This document shows positions 1 to 12,800 of a stretch of 52,415 bases of DNA, in pieces. The stretch spans positions 1 through 52,415 of the IMG/VR virus record IMGVR_UViG_3300024348_000054, one strand, 5' to 3'. The notes under the pieces were generated by a model that saw nothing but the letters and a program-made list of their open reading frames with translations, made no database searches and was not told where the DNA came from. This stretch comes from a virus. Every line of letters begins with the position of its first letter. Position 1 is the stretch's first letter. A program made the translations under genes and the position numbers.

Positions 1-1
1 A

Positions 2-646
2 TCTTTGGAAGCAACTGCAGCAGAAGCTATGAGACAAAATCCAGATCAAGCAACAACCATCATGGGTAAATTCCAAGATGCATCTGAAGGAATTATTAAT
101 AAACATGAAAATCTAAATACAAAGATTTATAATAATGCACAAGCAATAAACGTACCTTTGATTAATGATGCTGCTGAATCTAGTGCTGCAAAGTTTAAAA
201 CCTTTATGGATGAAAGTAATGCTTCTGCAGAAAATTTCCAAGTTGCATCTATGGAAATGCAAGACAATCTAGTAAATGCTGTTAATGATCAAATGAGTAA
301 TGCAGATCAACAATACATGGAGAATTTAAAAAATCCACAATTCTGGTATAGTCCGCAAGCACATAACATTGAATACTATAATGAGAAAGGTCTTGACCCT
401 ACTACTGGTCAACCTACAAGTGAGAGCATGGCAGCTTATGAAGAATACAAACTTTTAGCAGAAAAAGATAAAGAGTTTGCTGATAAATATTTTGATAAAA
501 TATATAAACCTAAGAAAAATTCTGATGAAGTTAACATAACTAGGGATAACGATAAACCAGCAAAGTATGGAAAAGAAACTTCACGTGAGAAAGACTTATT
601 AAGAAGTAAGAGAGAGTTAAGAAAATGGATTCTAGGATACAAATAA
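2..646 (+). CDS. 3' end of a helical protein, possible virion cargo protein
   Basis: The reading frame is open at the left edge of the window, so the true start lies upstream and only the last 214 or so codons are seen. The visible part is hydrophilic and rich in Ala, Asn, Gln, Glu and Lys. It looks largely alpha-helical or coiled-coil, has no membrane segment, and ends in a basic tail (residues about 190-213). I recognise no domain. It lies 59 bp before the module of three giant genes on the same strand. In crAss-like phages the genes just upstream of the giant ones encode tail-barrel or capsid cargo proteins, so a virion cargo role is a reasonable inference from position only. A TTG near the window edge is not a credible start because the frame continues upstream of it. 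Confidence 0.6.
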   Translation, partial: SLEATAAEAMRQNPDQATTIMGKFQDASEGIINKHENLNTKIYNNAQAINVPLINDAAESSAAKFKTFMDESNASAENFQVASMEMQDNLVNAVNDQMSNADQQYMENLKNPQFWYSPQAHNIEYYNEKGLDPTTGQPTSESMAAYEEYKLLAEKDKEFADKYFDKIYKPKKNSDEVNITRDNDKPAKYGKETSREKDLLRSKRELRKWILGYK

Positions 647-693
647 ATATAAAAAGTTTATAAATATGAATCCTCTACATCATAAAAATTTAG

Positions 694-701
694 TAATTTT
701 G
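694..701 (+). promoter_or_regulatory. Candidate Bacteroidota -7 element just before the giant-gene module
   Basis: The octamer TAATTTTG matches the Bacteroidota housekeeping consensus TAnnTTTG and ends 4 bases before the ATG of the 1045-aa gene. If used, the transcript would begin at or next to the start codon and be almost leaderless. I find no TTG at the expected distance upstream, so in this AT-rich DNA the match could be chance. Confidence 0.25.
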
Positions 702-705
702 TAAT

Positions 706-3700
706 ATGGCAACCTACCTACCTAACGTAAATAAATATGTATCTAAGAGTAAGGCTTTTACACCTAACTTTAAATTCATTTCTGATGCATTAAGTCAGAG
801 GCAAGACAGATATGATACTAACTACAGAAAGATGAATAATCTTTATGGTAGTGTAGTACATGCAGATTTAAGCAGAGAAGACAATAGAGAAATTAGAGAT
901 AGTTACGCAAAAGAACTTGCTCCTAAATTACAACAAATATCAGGAGTAGATTTTTCTTTACAACAAAATGTAGATGCAGCTAAAGCTTTATTTACACCAT
1001 TTTTTGAAGATGATAAAATGGTAAGAGATATAGTATTTACAAAAAGGCATCAATCAGAGTTACAAAAGTTTCAAAACTTTAGACAAAGTAATGATGAAGA
1101 AACACGTAGAAAATACTGGGGTGAAGGAGTATCTATGTTAAACTACAGTATGGCTGATTTTCAAGCAGGTTCTAGAGAAGCTTCAATGAATGTCCAATTA
1201 CCAGAAGCTGTAGAAAATATTAATCTTGTACAGATGGGTATTGATGCTCTTAAAGAGTTAGGTATGTCAGATGAGCAAGTATCTATTAGTCCAGATGGTA
1301 ATTATCAAGTAACACAAAAGAATGGATCATTACTAACAAGAAGAGCCATAGGTAAGGATGAAAAAACAGGAGACATGATATATACAAATCCTGCACAAGA
1401 TTATATTAACCAAACAGTTTTAGATGATCCAAGAGTACAAAGATACTATGCTACAAAACATTATGTAAGAGCAAGAGAGTTTTATGAAGCTAATGCTGAA
1501 AAATATGGTGGAATTGATGCAGCAAAAAAAGTATTCTATAATGAAGTGTTATCTGGATATTTTCAAGATCATGAAAAGAACAAAGCAGAAAAAGAAAAAG
1601 AAGTAATAAGTTCTGTAGAAGCAAAAAATGATTGGGATTCTTATAGAAAGAAGCATGGTGATTTTGTTTTAGGGTCTGAAGAGCATAAAGATTACCTTAG
1701 AGCACGTGATGAATATTTAATGATTAAGAACGGTAGAAAGCTAGAAGACAAACATCATAATGAAATAGATGGTGAGTCACAAAGCATAGATGATTTAGAA
1801 AGAAAATCTAGAAATGCATATATGATGTTTAATATAGATGCAGACACTAAAGCTGCTGCTAAATTTTATTCTAACATTGAATCTAGTAGAACAGTTAAGG
1901 CTGATGAATATGCCCTTAAAAATCATGCACATGGATTAAGCATGATTGAGAAAGAGTATGACAATGCTCAAAAAAGAATAAACACTGCTTTTGAAAAAGG
2001 TTACATGATTGATGATAATGGTCAAATGATACCATTGCCTTGGGCAGAAGGAGGATCTGGAGGTGGTAATCAAGAAGGAGTTGATGTAGGAGTTAGATAT
2101 AATGATGCAAGTAATACTGACATTATTGCTGGTAGTGCAGAAGAAACAATGAATATTACTAATGATGGAACTGTAGATGTAGTTGCTGATAATTCAACAG
2201 CTATAAGTAACAAAATTCAAGGTATTAGGGAAACTAGATGGAATGCTATTGAAACATATTATTCAGATAAAGCTAATGACCTTGGTGATGATGACACTGC
2301 TTATACATCAGACGGTATGAAAATTGATGGTAAATTTATGAGTTGGAAAGAAGCTAAAGAATACTATTTAGATCCAGAGAATAAAGAAAAATTTAAAACA
2401 TTATTTACTAAAGTAGAAAATATTGTAGAAGGAAAAGATACTGGACCTAGTTTACAAAGAAATAATCCTGCAACATATTTAAAATTAAAAGAGCAACTAA
2501 AAAAAATAGAATCAGATGGTGTAGCAGTCTTTGTTACTAGAGACAAACAAAATGAAGTTACACAAAATGTTATTAATTTACTTTTAGCTGATGGTGATAT
2601 AACTTCTTTTCAAGCAAACATGTTAGATGCATATCCTATATTTAATAGTCAAGGTCAAATGATACCAGCAGAACAAATTGTAGACCGTATGCAAAAAGAT
2701 TTTATTGCATGGTATGATGGTATAGGTGGCAACTTACAAGGTCAAGATCTTACAGAGGTTGCACGAAAGTTTGGATTTAAAAATGAAGAAGAATTACTAG
2801 AACAACTAAATCCTAGAGATCTTGTATTTGGAGGAAATGCTAGAGTAAGAACATCACAAGAACAGAAGACCCGTGGGAAAACAACCATACAGTTTATGGC
2901 AGATAAACATTTTAAAAATATATATAATGAGTACTTTGGTAAAGATAGCGCAACAGATTTATTTAATGATATTAAAAACAAAGTAAATAAAAGAATGACT
3001 ACAGCAAATGCAATACCAGGAGTTACTTCTTTTAATGCTGCATCTATGCTTACTAACCAACAACAAGGAGGTACAGGAGGAACTATATATAATTATCATG
3101 CTTCAGAGTATATTAATGGACAATTTAATTCAGCAGCAAATGATCAACTACGTTTAATAAATCAATTATTACAAGGACCAAAACAAAACTATAGTATTAC
3201 AAAAGGAGATGCAAGTGGAGAATACACTGCCGTAACTGACCCTGAAGCACTAGCTACAGTTACAGAGTTTATTAAAAATACTAAAATGGCTCCAGGAGAT
3301 TTTCCTAAAGGTAAAGGACCTAATGCAACAATAGCATGGGCTGAAGTAATAGGAGGAGAAAATGGAAAAGGTAATCATAGTGGTTGGGTTATAACTTTTG
3401 GTGATGCCTACGCAAATGAAAAGGAAACAACAGATGGTCCTATATATGACATAACTCAAAATCAAATAACTATATTTGCTGATAAAGAATTTGGACAAAA
3501 CAACCCTAACGCTGTTAGAAACACATATGTCTCAGAAACTGAGTTCATAGTAGATTTAGATAATACCAGAGTAGTAAAAAATGATGGAGGAAAGTTTATG
3601 TTCTACAGAAATAGTGACGATCAAATGATGTTTAAATATGCACTAGCTGTATATGACAAGAATACAAAAGGAGGCAGTATTGTTTATTCAGGGTATAGTG

Positions 3701-3843
3701 ACCCACAACCAATTTCTGGTGGTTTTGCAATAGACCAAGTATATAATCATTATGATAATTTATTAGAAAAACAAATACAAATAAACACAGACGCTTCTAA
3801 CGCACATAAAAAAGAAACAAAATCTAGTAACTCAGAACAATAA
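706..3843 (+). CDS. 1045-aa virion-associated protein of the crAss-like giant-gene module
   Basis: The start motif MATYLPNVNKYV, followed by a segment of the type F-x-P-N-F-x-F-x-x-x-A-L-x-x-R-Q-x-x-Y-D, and then LSREDN and DFSLQQNVDAA (residues about 60-105), is the N-terminal signature I associate with large structural or cargo proteins next to the virion RNA polymerase in crAss-like phages. The rest is a long, charged, mostly helical protein. A Gly-rich linker lies at about 446-455 (GGSGGGN), and the C-terminal third is richer in beta-type sequence. There is no signal peptide or membrane helix. It ends 4 bp before the 4898-aa gene, so the two are surely cotranscribed. The family link is recalled from memory; the precise virion location (capsid cargo or tail barrel) is inference. 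ATG at 706 is chosen because the family motif begins exactly there. Confidence 0.75.
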   Translation: MATYLPNVNKYVSKSKAFTPNFKFISDALSQRQDRYDTNYRKMNNLYGSVVHADLSREDNREIRDSYAKELAPKLQQISGVDFSLQQNVDAAKALFTPFFEDDKMVRDIVFTKRHQSELQKFQNFRQSNDEETRRKYWGEGVSMLNYSMADFQAGSREASMNVQLPEAVENINLVQMGIDALKELGMSDEQVSISPDGNYQVTQKNGSLLTRRAIGKDEKTGDMIYTNPAQDYINQTVLDDPRVQRYYATKHYVRAREFYEANAEKYGGIDAAKKVFYNEVLSGYFQDHEKNKAEKEKEVISSVEAKNDWDSYRKKHGDFVLGSEEHKDYLRARDEYLMIKNGRKLEDKHHNEIDGESQSIDDLERKSRNAYMMFNIDADTKAAAKFYSNIESSRTVKADEYALKNHAHGLSMIEKEYDNAQKRINTAFEKGYMIDDNGQMIPLPWAEGGSGGGNQEGVDVGVRYNDASNTDIIAGSAEETMNITNDGTVDVVADNSTAISNKIQGIRETRWNAIETYYSDKANDLGDDDTAYTSDGMKIDGKFMSWKEAKEYYLDPENKEKFKTLFTKVENIVEGKDTGPSLQRNNPATYLKLKEQLKKIESDGVAVFVTRDKQNEVTQNVINLLLADGDITSFQANMLDAYPIFNSQGQMIPAEQIVDRMQKDFIAWYDGIGGNLQGQDLTEVARKFGFKNEEELLEQLNPRDLVFGGNARVRTSQEQKTRGKTTIQFMADKHFKNIYNEYFGKDSATDLFNDIKNKVNKRMTTANAIPGVTSFNAASMLTNQQQGGTGGTIYNYHASEYINGQFNSAANDQLRLINQLLQGPKQNYSITKGDASGEYTAVTDPEALATVTEFIKNTKMAPGDFPKGKGPNATIAWAEVIGGENGKGNHSGWVITFGDAYANEKETTDGPIYDITQNQITIFADKEFGQNNPNAVRNTYVSETEFIVDLDNTRVVKNDGGKFMFYRNSDDQMMFKYALAVYDKNTKGGSIVYSGYSDPQPISGGFAIDQVYNHYDNLLEKQIQINTDASNAHKKETKSSNSEQ

Positions 3844-3847
3844 AACC

Positions 3848-6800
3848 ATGGCTGAAGAAAACGTAAATCTGACTGAACTAATGTCACAAGATATTATGTC
3901 AGGCACTCCTGAATCAATTGAAGGCACATCTGACTGGAATAATATAAAAGACAGCCTACTTACAGGAAGTGAACCACCAGGTCTTAATGAGATAGAAGGA
4001 TTAGAAAATGCTACAGCATTAAATAACATGGTAGCTAAATTTCCTGTTTATAATGCACCATCTGTTGCACAAGTACCAACTCTTGAAAATGCTAGAGATG
4101 AGGTCTTAGGAGGAGGTATCCAACAAGTTTTAAACGGTATAGGTAAAAACGGTCCTAATGAAACACAACCAACACGTTTCGGTATTAAGAGTTCTAATTT
4201 TGACAGATATTATAATCATCCAAAATTCAATGAGTTAGGTTTTCACCCTTATGCAAATAATGAATTAACATATAATGAAAGATCTAGTTGGTGGGATGAA
4301 AACCGCAGAGCTAGAAGTCAATGGAGTAAAATATTTAGTACTGGTTTTTTAAGCACTTATGATGCAATAGGTGATATGTTACGTGGTGAATACCTAAGTG
4401 CTGATACTGATGGTGCACAAAACTTTGCTGACGCAATGAGAATAGGTAACTCAACTCAAGAAGGTACAGGTGCATTTTTTAACAATCTTGTTTTAAATTC
4501 TGGATATACTGTAGGTATAATAGCTAATATAGCAGTTGAAGAACTTGCAATGGCTGGAATGTCAGCTGCAACATTTGGTGCCGCAACACCTGCAGCTGCT
4601 ACTAGAACTGCATACAATACTGTAAGAGGAGCTAAGGCTATAGATAAATTGTTTGATGTAGGAGACTATGCTGGTAAAAGTAGAAGCATGTTAAATCAGA
4701 TGAATAATTTAAGTTGGACAAAAGATTTCTTTAATAAAGGAGGTAGATGGGCAACTAATGTATTAACACCTAATACTTATAAAGCATTAAAAAACATCAA
4801 CAGTGTACAGAACGGAGCTAGTCTTCTTTCTAATTCTGCTAAGATAGCTAAAACTACAGGCGGTTTGTATAGAGACTTTAGAGCTATTAATTTAGCTATG
4901 GCAGAATCTAAGTTAGAAGGTGGGATGGTTAAGAATGATTTAATAGATGAACTATATTCTGAGTTTGTACAAAAACATGGACGTGTACCAGTAGGAGATG
5001 AGATAATAGAAATAATTAACAAAGGAGATCAAGCAGCATTTACAACAACAATGCTTAATGCTCCTGTTATATTCTTTTCTAATGCTATTGTATTTGATAC
5101 TATGCTTAGAGGTTTTAGAGGTACAGGTTCTTTATTAGCTGCAGCACAAAAAGGAATAGGAAGTAGAGTACTTAAAAGTTCTCAAAAACAAATGGGTACT
5201 GCAGGAACTAAAGCGTTTTATGATGGAGGAGTATCTGGTTATAGAAGATTTATAAACAAAGGTCTTACTGGAAACTTAAAAACTTTTGCAGGAGCTTCAT
5301 TGAACTATGGTCAAGCCAACTTTGTAGAAGGTATGCAAGAAGTTATACAAGAAGGTATTGCTGTAGGTGCAAAAGATTATTATCACAATTTATATAAAGA
5401 TCCATTAGCAGCAGGCATTGATGCTATAGCAGCTTCAACATATGCAGGTGTGAAATCACAAATGTCAGGACAAGGTTTTGAAGTATTTATGTCTGGATTT
5501 TTAATGGGTGGTTTAGTACAAGGACCACAGAATTTAATTTTTACAAAAGGTTCTGAGTATTATCAAAAGAAAACTGACCCTGAAGGATATAAAGAGTATC
5601 AAGAAGCTAAAGATGCATACGTAAAAGAAACTGTAGATGTCCTTAATAAAGTATATGAAAATCCAGAAGAATATTTTCACCCAGATAAAATACAAGCATT
5701 AACACAAAAAGAAATTAATGAAAGTTTATTCTCTACAACTTTTGCAGAAGATGCTATGTCTTTTATGGATAAAAAAGATTCTAGTAAGTTTCATGCACTA
5801 TACACAATCATGCATGCTGGCAAAATGGGAGAGTTTAAAGCACAAATGCAAGATTATCTACAATTAGATGACCGTGGTTTAGCTCAAGCTTTTCCACAAG
5901 CAACACGTGAAGAAATTAAATCAGGTAAGACTAGAGAAAGAGTTCAAGACATGATTGACAAAATGGACGACATAGAAAAGTCCTATAATGAACTTAATGA
6001 TAAAATTATAAATCCTTTCAATCCTAAGCAATTTAAAAAAGGAACTAAAGAACACTTTGAAGAAACTATAAGCAAGGAGGCTTTTGATCACGCAAAAATG
6101 ATTGCAATGTTTACTAGAGATGGTTTTGAAAGAGCTTTAGAAAGATCTAATGAAATATATACAGAGCTATCTTCAAATCCATTATTATCTAAAATGGATG
6201 CTAATGACATTTCTGTGCTTGCTGACACAGCACAACTTATCCAAGAAATTAGAATATTAAAAATTGATATTAAAAATCAAACTACACCCATACCAGGAGA
6301 AGGACCTGTAAGTGTTACAGGTGAGATGAAAACAATATTAGATAAAAAGAAAAAAAGATTAGAACTTCTACAAGATTATTTTTCCGTATTGACTGATCCT
6401 GAAAACATACACAAGTATGAACAACCTGAAGGTAAACAATCTAAAGAAGGTAGTAAAGAAGATGCTGAGTTTAATAGACTATCAAATATAATTACAAGTG
6501 ATGCTATTAAAAAAACTAGAGAAAATGTATTAAGCACAAAAATAATTACTGATCAAGTTTCTGAAGACCTTGTAAAATATGAAACAGGTACATCTAATCC
6601 TTTTGGGATATTTGATATAAATAACACAGACAAGTTAGAGGGGCCTATAATGGCATTTCTAAATGACATCTCTGGTGATACTAAAGATAATTATATTAAG
6701 TATGATGAGATTAAAGGTACTATTACAAAGCTTATAGATCATAAAGCACTTAAAGGTAGAGCTGAAGATTATAATAAAATAATTAAAACTATACTACAAC

Positions 6801-9800
6801 CTGAAAATCTTAAAAATGTTTCTGCAAAAATCTCTGTAGTATTTAAAGAATTATTCTTTGAGAACAAAGCACAGGTTAAAGAAAGAATGAAAGCTCATGT
6901 AGCACAAGAAGAAAAAATTAACTTCCTTAATGCTCTTGCTGAATATGGTATATATCCTGAAGCAAATCAAGCTGAAACCTTCCTTAAAGGAGGAGAAGCA
7001 CCTTATGAATATCAAACAGAAGATGGTATATTAACACCTGATACTAATTTAGATCTTTATAATACAAAAGATGAAATATTAGGTGAATATTTAAACTTAA
7101 GTAATAATAAGGTACAGAGTGATAAAAAAGATAAAGCAAAAGAAGAAGATGTTAAAGATCAAGAGTCTGATCCTTATAACTTTGAAGAAACACACTTTGA
7201 GAAAGATGAAGAGTCTGATGAAATAACAGAAAGCTCATTAGGTAAATACACAGGTAACCGTTATGGTGATGCTTATTTAGTTAAAAAACATAAAGAGTAT
7301 TTAGTAGAAAGAGAGGGTAAAGATGGTACAGTATTAACAAAGCATGCGGACTGGCTAGCAGACTCTGTATCAAAACAAGCAAGAGTAGTTGAGCTTGCTA
7401 TAAAAAGAATCTATGATGAAATATTTGTAGAAGAAAAACTTGTGGGTAAATCAGATGAAAGTTTTTATGGTTGGTTAGGTACAATGAAAAGTGATCAAAG
7501 AGTTGGAGATATACTTAGAAGTGTTAATATAAAAATGTCTGACATTATAGAAGAAGCTGAAGAAGACACAGGAGTTAAGATTACTACTAAGACAAAAGTA
7601 AAAGAAACAATTATTACTGATAAAGATACTGGTGACAGATTTAAAACTTATGATGTTGTAGATGAAAATGGTGATAAGATAAATGAAAAACCATTTACTA
7701 ATAAAAAAGAAGCTGAGTCAGAAAAAAGATCTATTCAGAAAAAGAGAGTTAGTAAAAAAGCTGATTCAACACCGTTCCCGTTTGCTGGTAAAACATATAC
7801 AAAAGGAGATAAATTAATAGATCCAAACGGAGAAGAGTATGTTGTATTTTCTACTCCAGCTATGGTAGAAAAAAACAAAAACATATACTTAAAACATATA
7901 GATAAAATAGCTAGTAGGAAAAAAATAGACAAACTGTTTAGAGATGAAACATCTTTTAATGAGATGAATCTTACACCAGCACCAAAAGAACAGTTAGACT
8001 ATAGAAATACAAAAAGTAAAATAAAAGTTAATGAACCACTTTCTATATTTCCTGTTTATGATGAAAGCATAGCTTTAACTGCAGATAAAAAAGAAGAAGG
8101 TATTTCTAAATTACAGAAAACATTAAGAGAACTAAAGCCAGAAGATCTATCTAAAATTACTTTTAGAGTTACTACAGGTCCTAACTGGTTCCGTGCTGAA
8201 TCAGAAAAAGCTGGTGATAAAGAAAATTTTAAACCATTTGCAGATGCTATTGAAAATGATTTAATAAAAAGACATGGTCAAAAATGGCAAGTAGAAGTTC
8301 AATTTAATAATGAAACTATAGGTTTTTTCCAAGGCCCTACAACTTTACAATTAATGAATAGAAAGGGTAATGTTATAAACCCTATGGAAATAACTGAATC
8401 TCAAGTTAAAGATATATTTAGATTAAATAAACAAAAAGTTAGTGACGTTGTACAAACAGTAAAAGATAATTATGCAGAAGCATATTCTGTATATGATACT
8501 ATAGATAAAGCAATGGTTGGTTTAGATGAAAAGATTTTTACACAGAAAGAGTTAGGTGTAAGTCTAAATGTATCTGAAGGATCTGTTGCTATAGCTGAAC
8601 CTGGTGAAGGTGTAGACTTTAAAGATCTTGATTATAACTCATTGTCTTTTGTAAAAAAAGAAGATCTAGTAGATCCAAATGAAAAACCTTATTTTATATT
8701 AGACTACAATAGAAAGTATAATGAAGACGGCACTCTTCCTACTGGGAAAGTAGAATACAACGTCATAACTAACGTTGAGTCAGGCACACCATCTAGACAA
8801 AGATTAAAAGAAGAAGCTAGGAAATATGAAGATAAATTTAATCCTAAAAAAAGAGTAGGTAAATACATTGCTCTTGTAACATTACCTAATGGTAAGTCAG
8901 CATACGTAAACCTTGTACCTAAGTCTATGACTGAGAGTGCTGTTATAGATTTATTTAATGATATGCAAAATAGGTCTATTGAGACTACTGAAAATAATGT
9001 AACTGATAAAGTTGATAAAGCAGCATACAATAAAAAATATAATGCTAAACTGAACAAAGATCTTTTTATATCTAGTAATGAAGGTGTGTATATAGAAATT
9101 AAAATTTCACAAGATGGCCAGTTTAGAATGGACTATACAGATTTAGTTGTAAAAAAGAAAAAGAAGAAAGAAGAAGAAGATATACAAACTGCACAACTAA
9201 TTATACCAGCTAATAAATTTCAAGAAATGTCTGACATACAAGAAGTGTTAGATATGATAAATACAAAAGTTTTTGGTTCTACTACTCCTATAGCTGGAAA
9301 AGCTTTTGTTACTTTAGAAAGTTTTAGAAATTCTGTACCAAAAGATCCTAGCATAGAAGATATACAAAACATGTCTACTAAACTAAACAAAGAAATTAAA
9401 AAGGATATTAACTTTACAATGTCTTCTACAGACTCTATACATGTTACAAGAAGAAAAGTAGCAAAGTCAAAACCAAAAGAATTGCAAAAAACTGCTGATG
9501 AGCTAAGTCCTGCAGAAAAAATGGATGCATATGAAAATGATTTTTCTGATGTACCTGTTGATGTATTAAAAGATATAGCAATAAAATTAAATGATAATAA
9601 AGAGTTAACTGAATTAGAAGAAGCAATTGATTCATTTAGAAGAGTAGATATACAAGGCTTAAGAATACAACTTGCTACTAAGCCAGTTTCACAATCTAAT
9701 ACGGTAAGTGAAGCTAATAATCAAAATGCCGTTAGTGAAATTATAGAACTTAAAGAAAAATTAAAACTTAGAAAAAGAGCAATAAGAAATGAAAATAGAC

Positions 9801-12800
9801 AAAAGTGGGCAAAAGGTGAAAGACCCGTTACAGCACGTGAGTTAGCTGAAATAAATAAAGATGTTATTTTAAATGATCCTGAGATAAAGCTTTTAGATGC
9901 ACAACTTAGACTAGCACAAAGTAAAGCTAATAAAATAATCAAGAGTTTTGATGGACATGACATAGAAGATGTTGAAACTTTTACAAGGTGGGTACAAGAT
10001 AATCTTCCTGAAGATATTAGAGTTGATGTAGAAGGTCTTACAACTAAACTTAAATCAGGTTATATCACAGTTGGTCAATTTTACATGCAACTAAAAGATA
10101 TATCAAAAGGTATAATGGGATTAGAAGGAGTTATAACAGTTAGTGCTAATTCTCCATTTAAATACCATGAGGCTTTTCACTCTGTCTTTAGAATGCTGTT
10201 GACAGAAGCTGAGATAACTAAGTATTTAGCTATTGCAAAAAAAGAAGTAAAAGTAAAGCTTAAAAAAGAAGGCATCACTTTAGATACTGCTTTAGATAAT
10301 ATGAGAAAACAACATGTTATGTATGCAGAAATGACTAAAGATAAATTAGAAGAAAGATATTATGAAGAATATTTAGCTGATGAGTTTGATAAGTTTAAAA
10401 TGGATCCTAAATCTACTAAGACTAATACAGAAAACAAATCATTGTTCCAAAGAATAATAGACTTTATATTTGGTGTGCTATCAGAATATAAACCTAGACA
10501 GTTAAATAAACTTTTTGATGGAATAGATTCAGGAAAATATAAAAACACTTCTATACAAGAAAATAGATTTACAAAATCTTTTGATGGAGATATTGCATAT
10601 AAGTTAGAATTAATAGATCCTAATTTTATTGAAAGAACAGCTGAAGATGGTTCTAAAAAACTAAAACAAGTTAAAAATTATATACCAGCAGATCAAGTTA
10701 ATGAAATAGTTTCAGGTATATCTAATTTATATGTAAGTAGATTAGACAAAGGATCAGGACCATTAGATGGTAAACTTATATTAGACGATGCAATAGCTGA
10801 TTGGATAGAAATGTATAATCCAGACAGAGACTTTTATGTTGACCAAGGTGTATGGTATGACGAAAATGTAGATGAGTTAACTTTAGTATATGAATCATTG
10901 CTAGAACAAATTGAAGATGTTAGAGATCTAGTAACAAGAAGAGTGTCTGAGTTTAGCGGAATACAAATAGAAGATGTAGATTATACTGAACAAGACCAAA
11001 AATCTGTAGGTGATTTTGATAAATCAGCAGATGAGTTTGGTGGCTATTCTTCATTACCTAAACGTATAAGATTTTTAATATCACAAACTACAATAGAGGA
11101 AACTGATAGATACGGTAATAAATACGTGAATGAAGAAACTAAAGAACCTATTGTTATAAATGTAAACCCTGAATACATATACAACGGGTTACTAAAAGTT
11201 TTAGCTAACACACCAAATGATCTTAAAATGTTCCAAAAGGCTTGGTTGTTTTCTAGAAATAATGCACATACAAAAGCTGTAGTTACAAAATTATTTAAAG
11301 ACATAGGTATATTAAAAGGTTTTGAAAACGGAGACATGCTTAAACCAGAGGCAGAGATACCATCAACAGTTGCTGACTCTTCTTTATACTTATCATTCAT
11401 TAAAGGTTTTAGAAAATATAGAGTTGACAACATATTTGCACACACAGATACAGACACAGGTATTACACACCTTTACGCAGCCAACAAAAAAGATGATGCT
11501 CATGCAACAATTCAGCAATGGGCAGAAGATTTTAACAGGAGATACTCTAAATTAAAACTAGAAAACTCAGAAGAAAAAGAACTTGTTAAAGATGTACTTA
11601 CTGATTTAACTAATTTATTGAAACGTACTTCTATTCCTGAAACGTATAACTTATTAGAAAAAGTAGATACAATAGCTGAAACACTTAGTAGTGTTGCAGG
11701 TATGAATATACATCCAAACTATATACTATATACTGTTTACGATGGTCTTACAACTCTAACAGAAGAACAACAAATTTTATATGATGCATATTCTTTTGTT
11801 GATCCTATAGAAGTAGAAGCTTTGTCACACATTAGACAATCTTTAGAATCAGGAGAAAACCTATACTTAGATAATCAAACAGTTCTTGAGACAGAAGATG
11901 TTGATGGAGAAATTGAATATACTAAAGGTGGAGTTAAAGGTAGATTAAAGAAACTAGCATTAAACAATGCTCATTTTGATGAAGCAGTTGGTGCATCTAC
12001 TTTTATAGATGCAGAAGGTAACAGAAGATATGCACATCAAGATCCTACTTTTCATTTAGAAAAAATTGCAGAAATGGAAGGTGCAGATTATATAAGTGAT
12101 AAACTAAAAGAAGATGTATTCTTTGACAAAAACATGCTTCTTAAAGATCCTAAGTTTCAAGCAATGGTTGCAGCAGGTCAAGTAAAAGCTTTGCGTATTG
12201 TGGGTAGTAAAGAAGGAGCATTAAAATTAAATGACACTGGTCTAGCATCAGAAAGGGGTAGGCTTGTTGGTGATACTGGTGTAAGTTTTGGTAAGTCAAA
12301 GCCTAGAGAATTTGCATTAGATATGATACATGCATACTTATATAATTATAATAGGGTTTCTCCAGATAAAACTAGAATAGGAACTGACATTAACGATAAT
12401 GATTTTGCTATTTCACCAATAAACATAAGAGTTATAGAAGCAAGTAATACAGGTGATTTTGTTTCTGCACCAGTGCATAAAATGATGAACCGTAACAAAT
12501 CAGGTAATGAGATCAGTGATAAAGCTCTAGACATGTTTATAAATGAAATTAGAATAGAATTTGACAGAGCAAGGAAATTTCATTTAGATGAACAAAATAA
12601 TGTAGAGAATCTTGTTGATAATAAAAAAAGACTTGGTAAGCTTCATACTACATATACACTATTAAGTAAGCTAGAAGTTAGAAAACGTAATGTAAAAGCT
12701 GCACTACCTAAAATAGGTAAAGATCAACTAGCAGCAATATCAGATAGTAAACAGCTTTCATATATAGCAACTACAGCAGATGCAATAGCGTCTAACTTAT

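Noticed and set aside
5-7. TTG as the start of the first gene
   Set aside because: The frame is open to the window edge, so this codon is just internal to a truncated gene.
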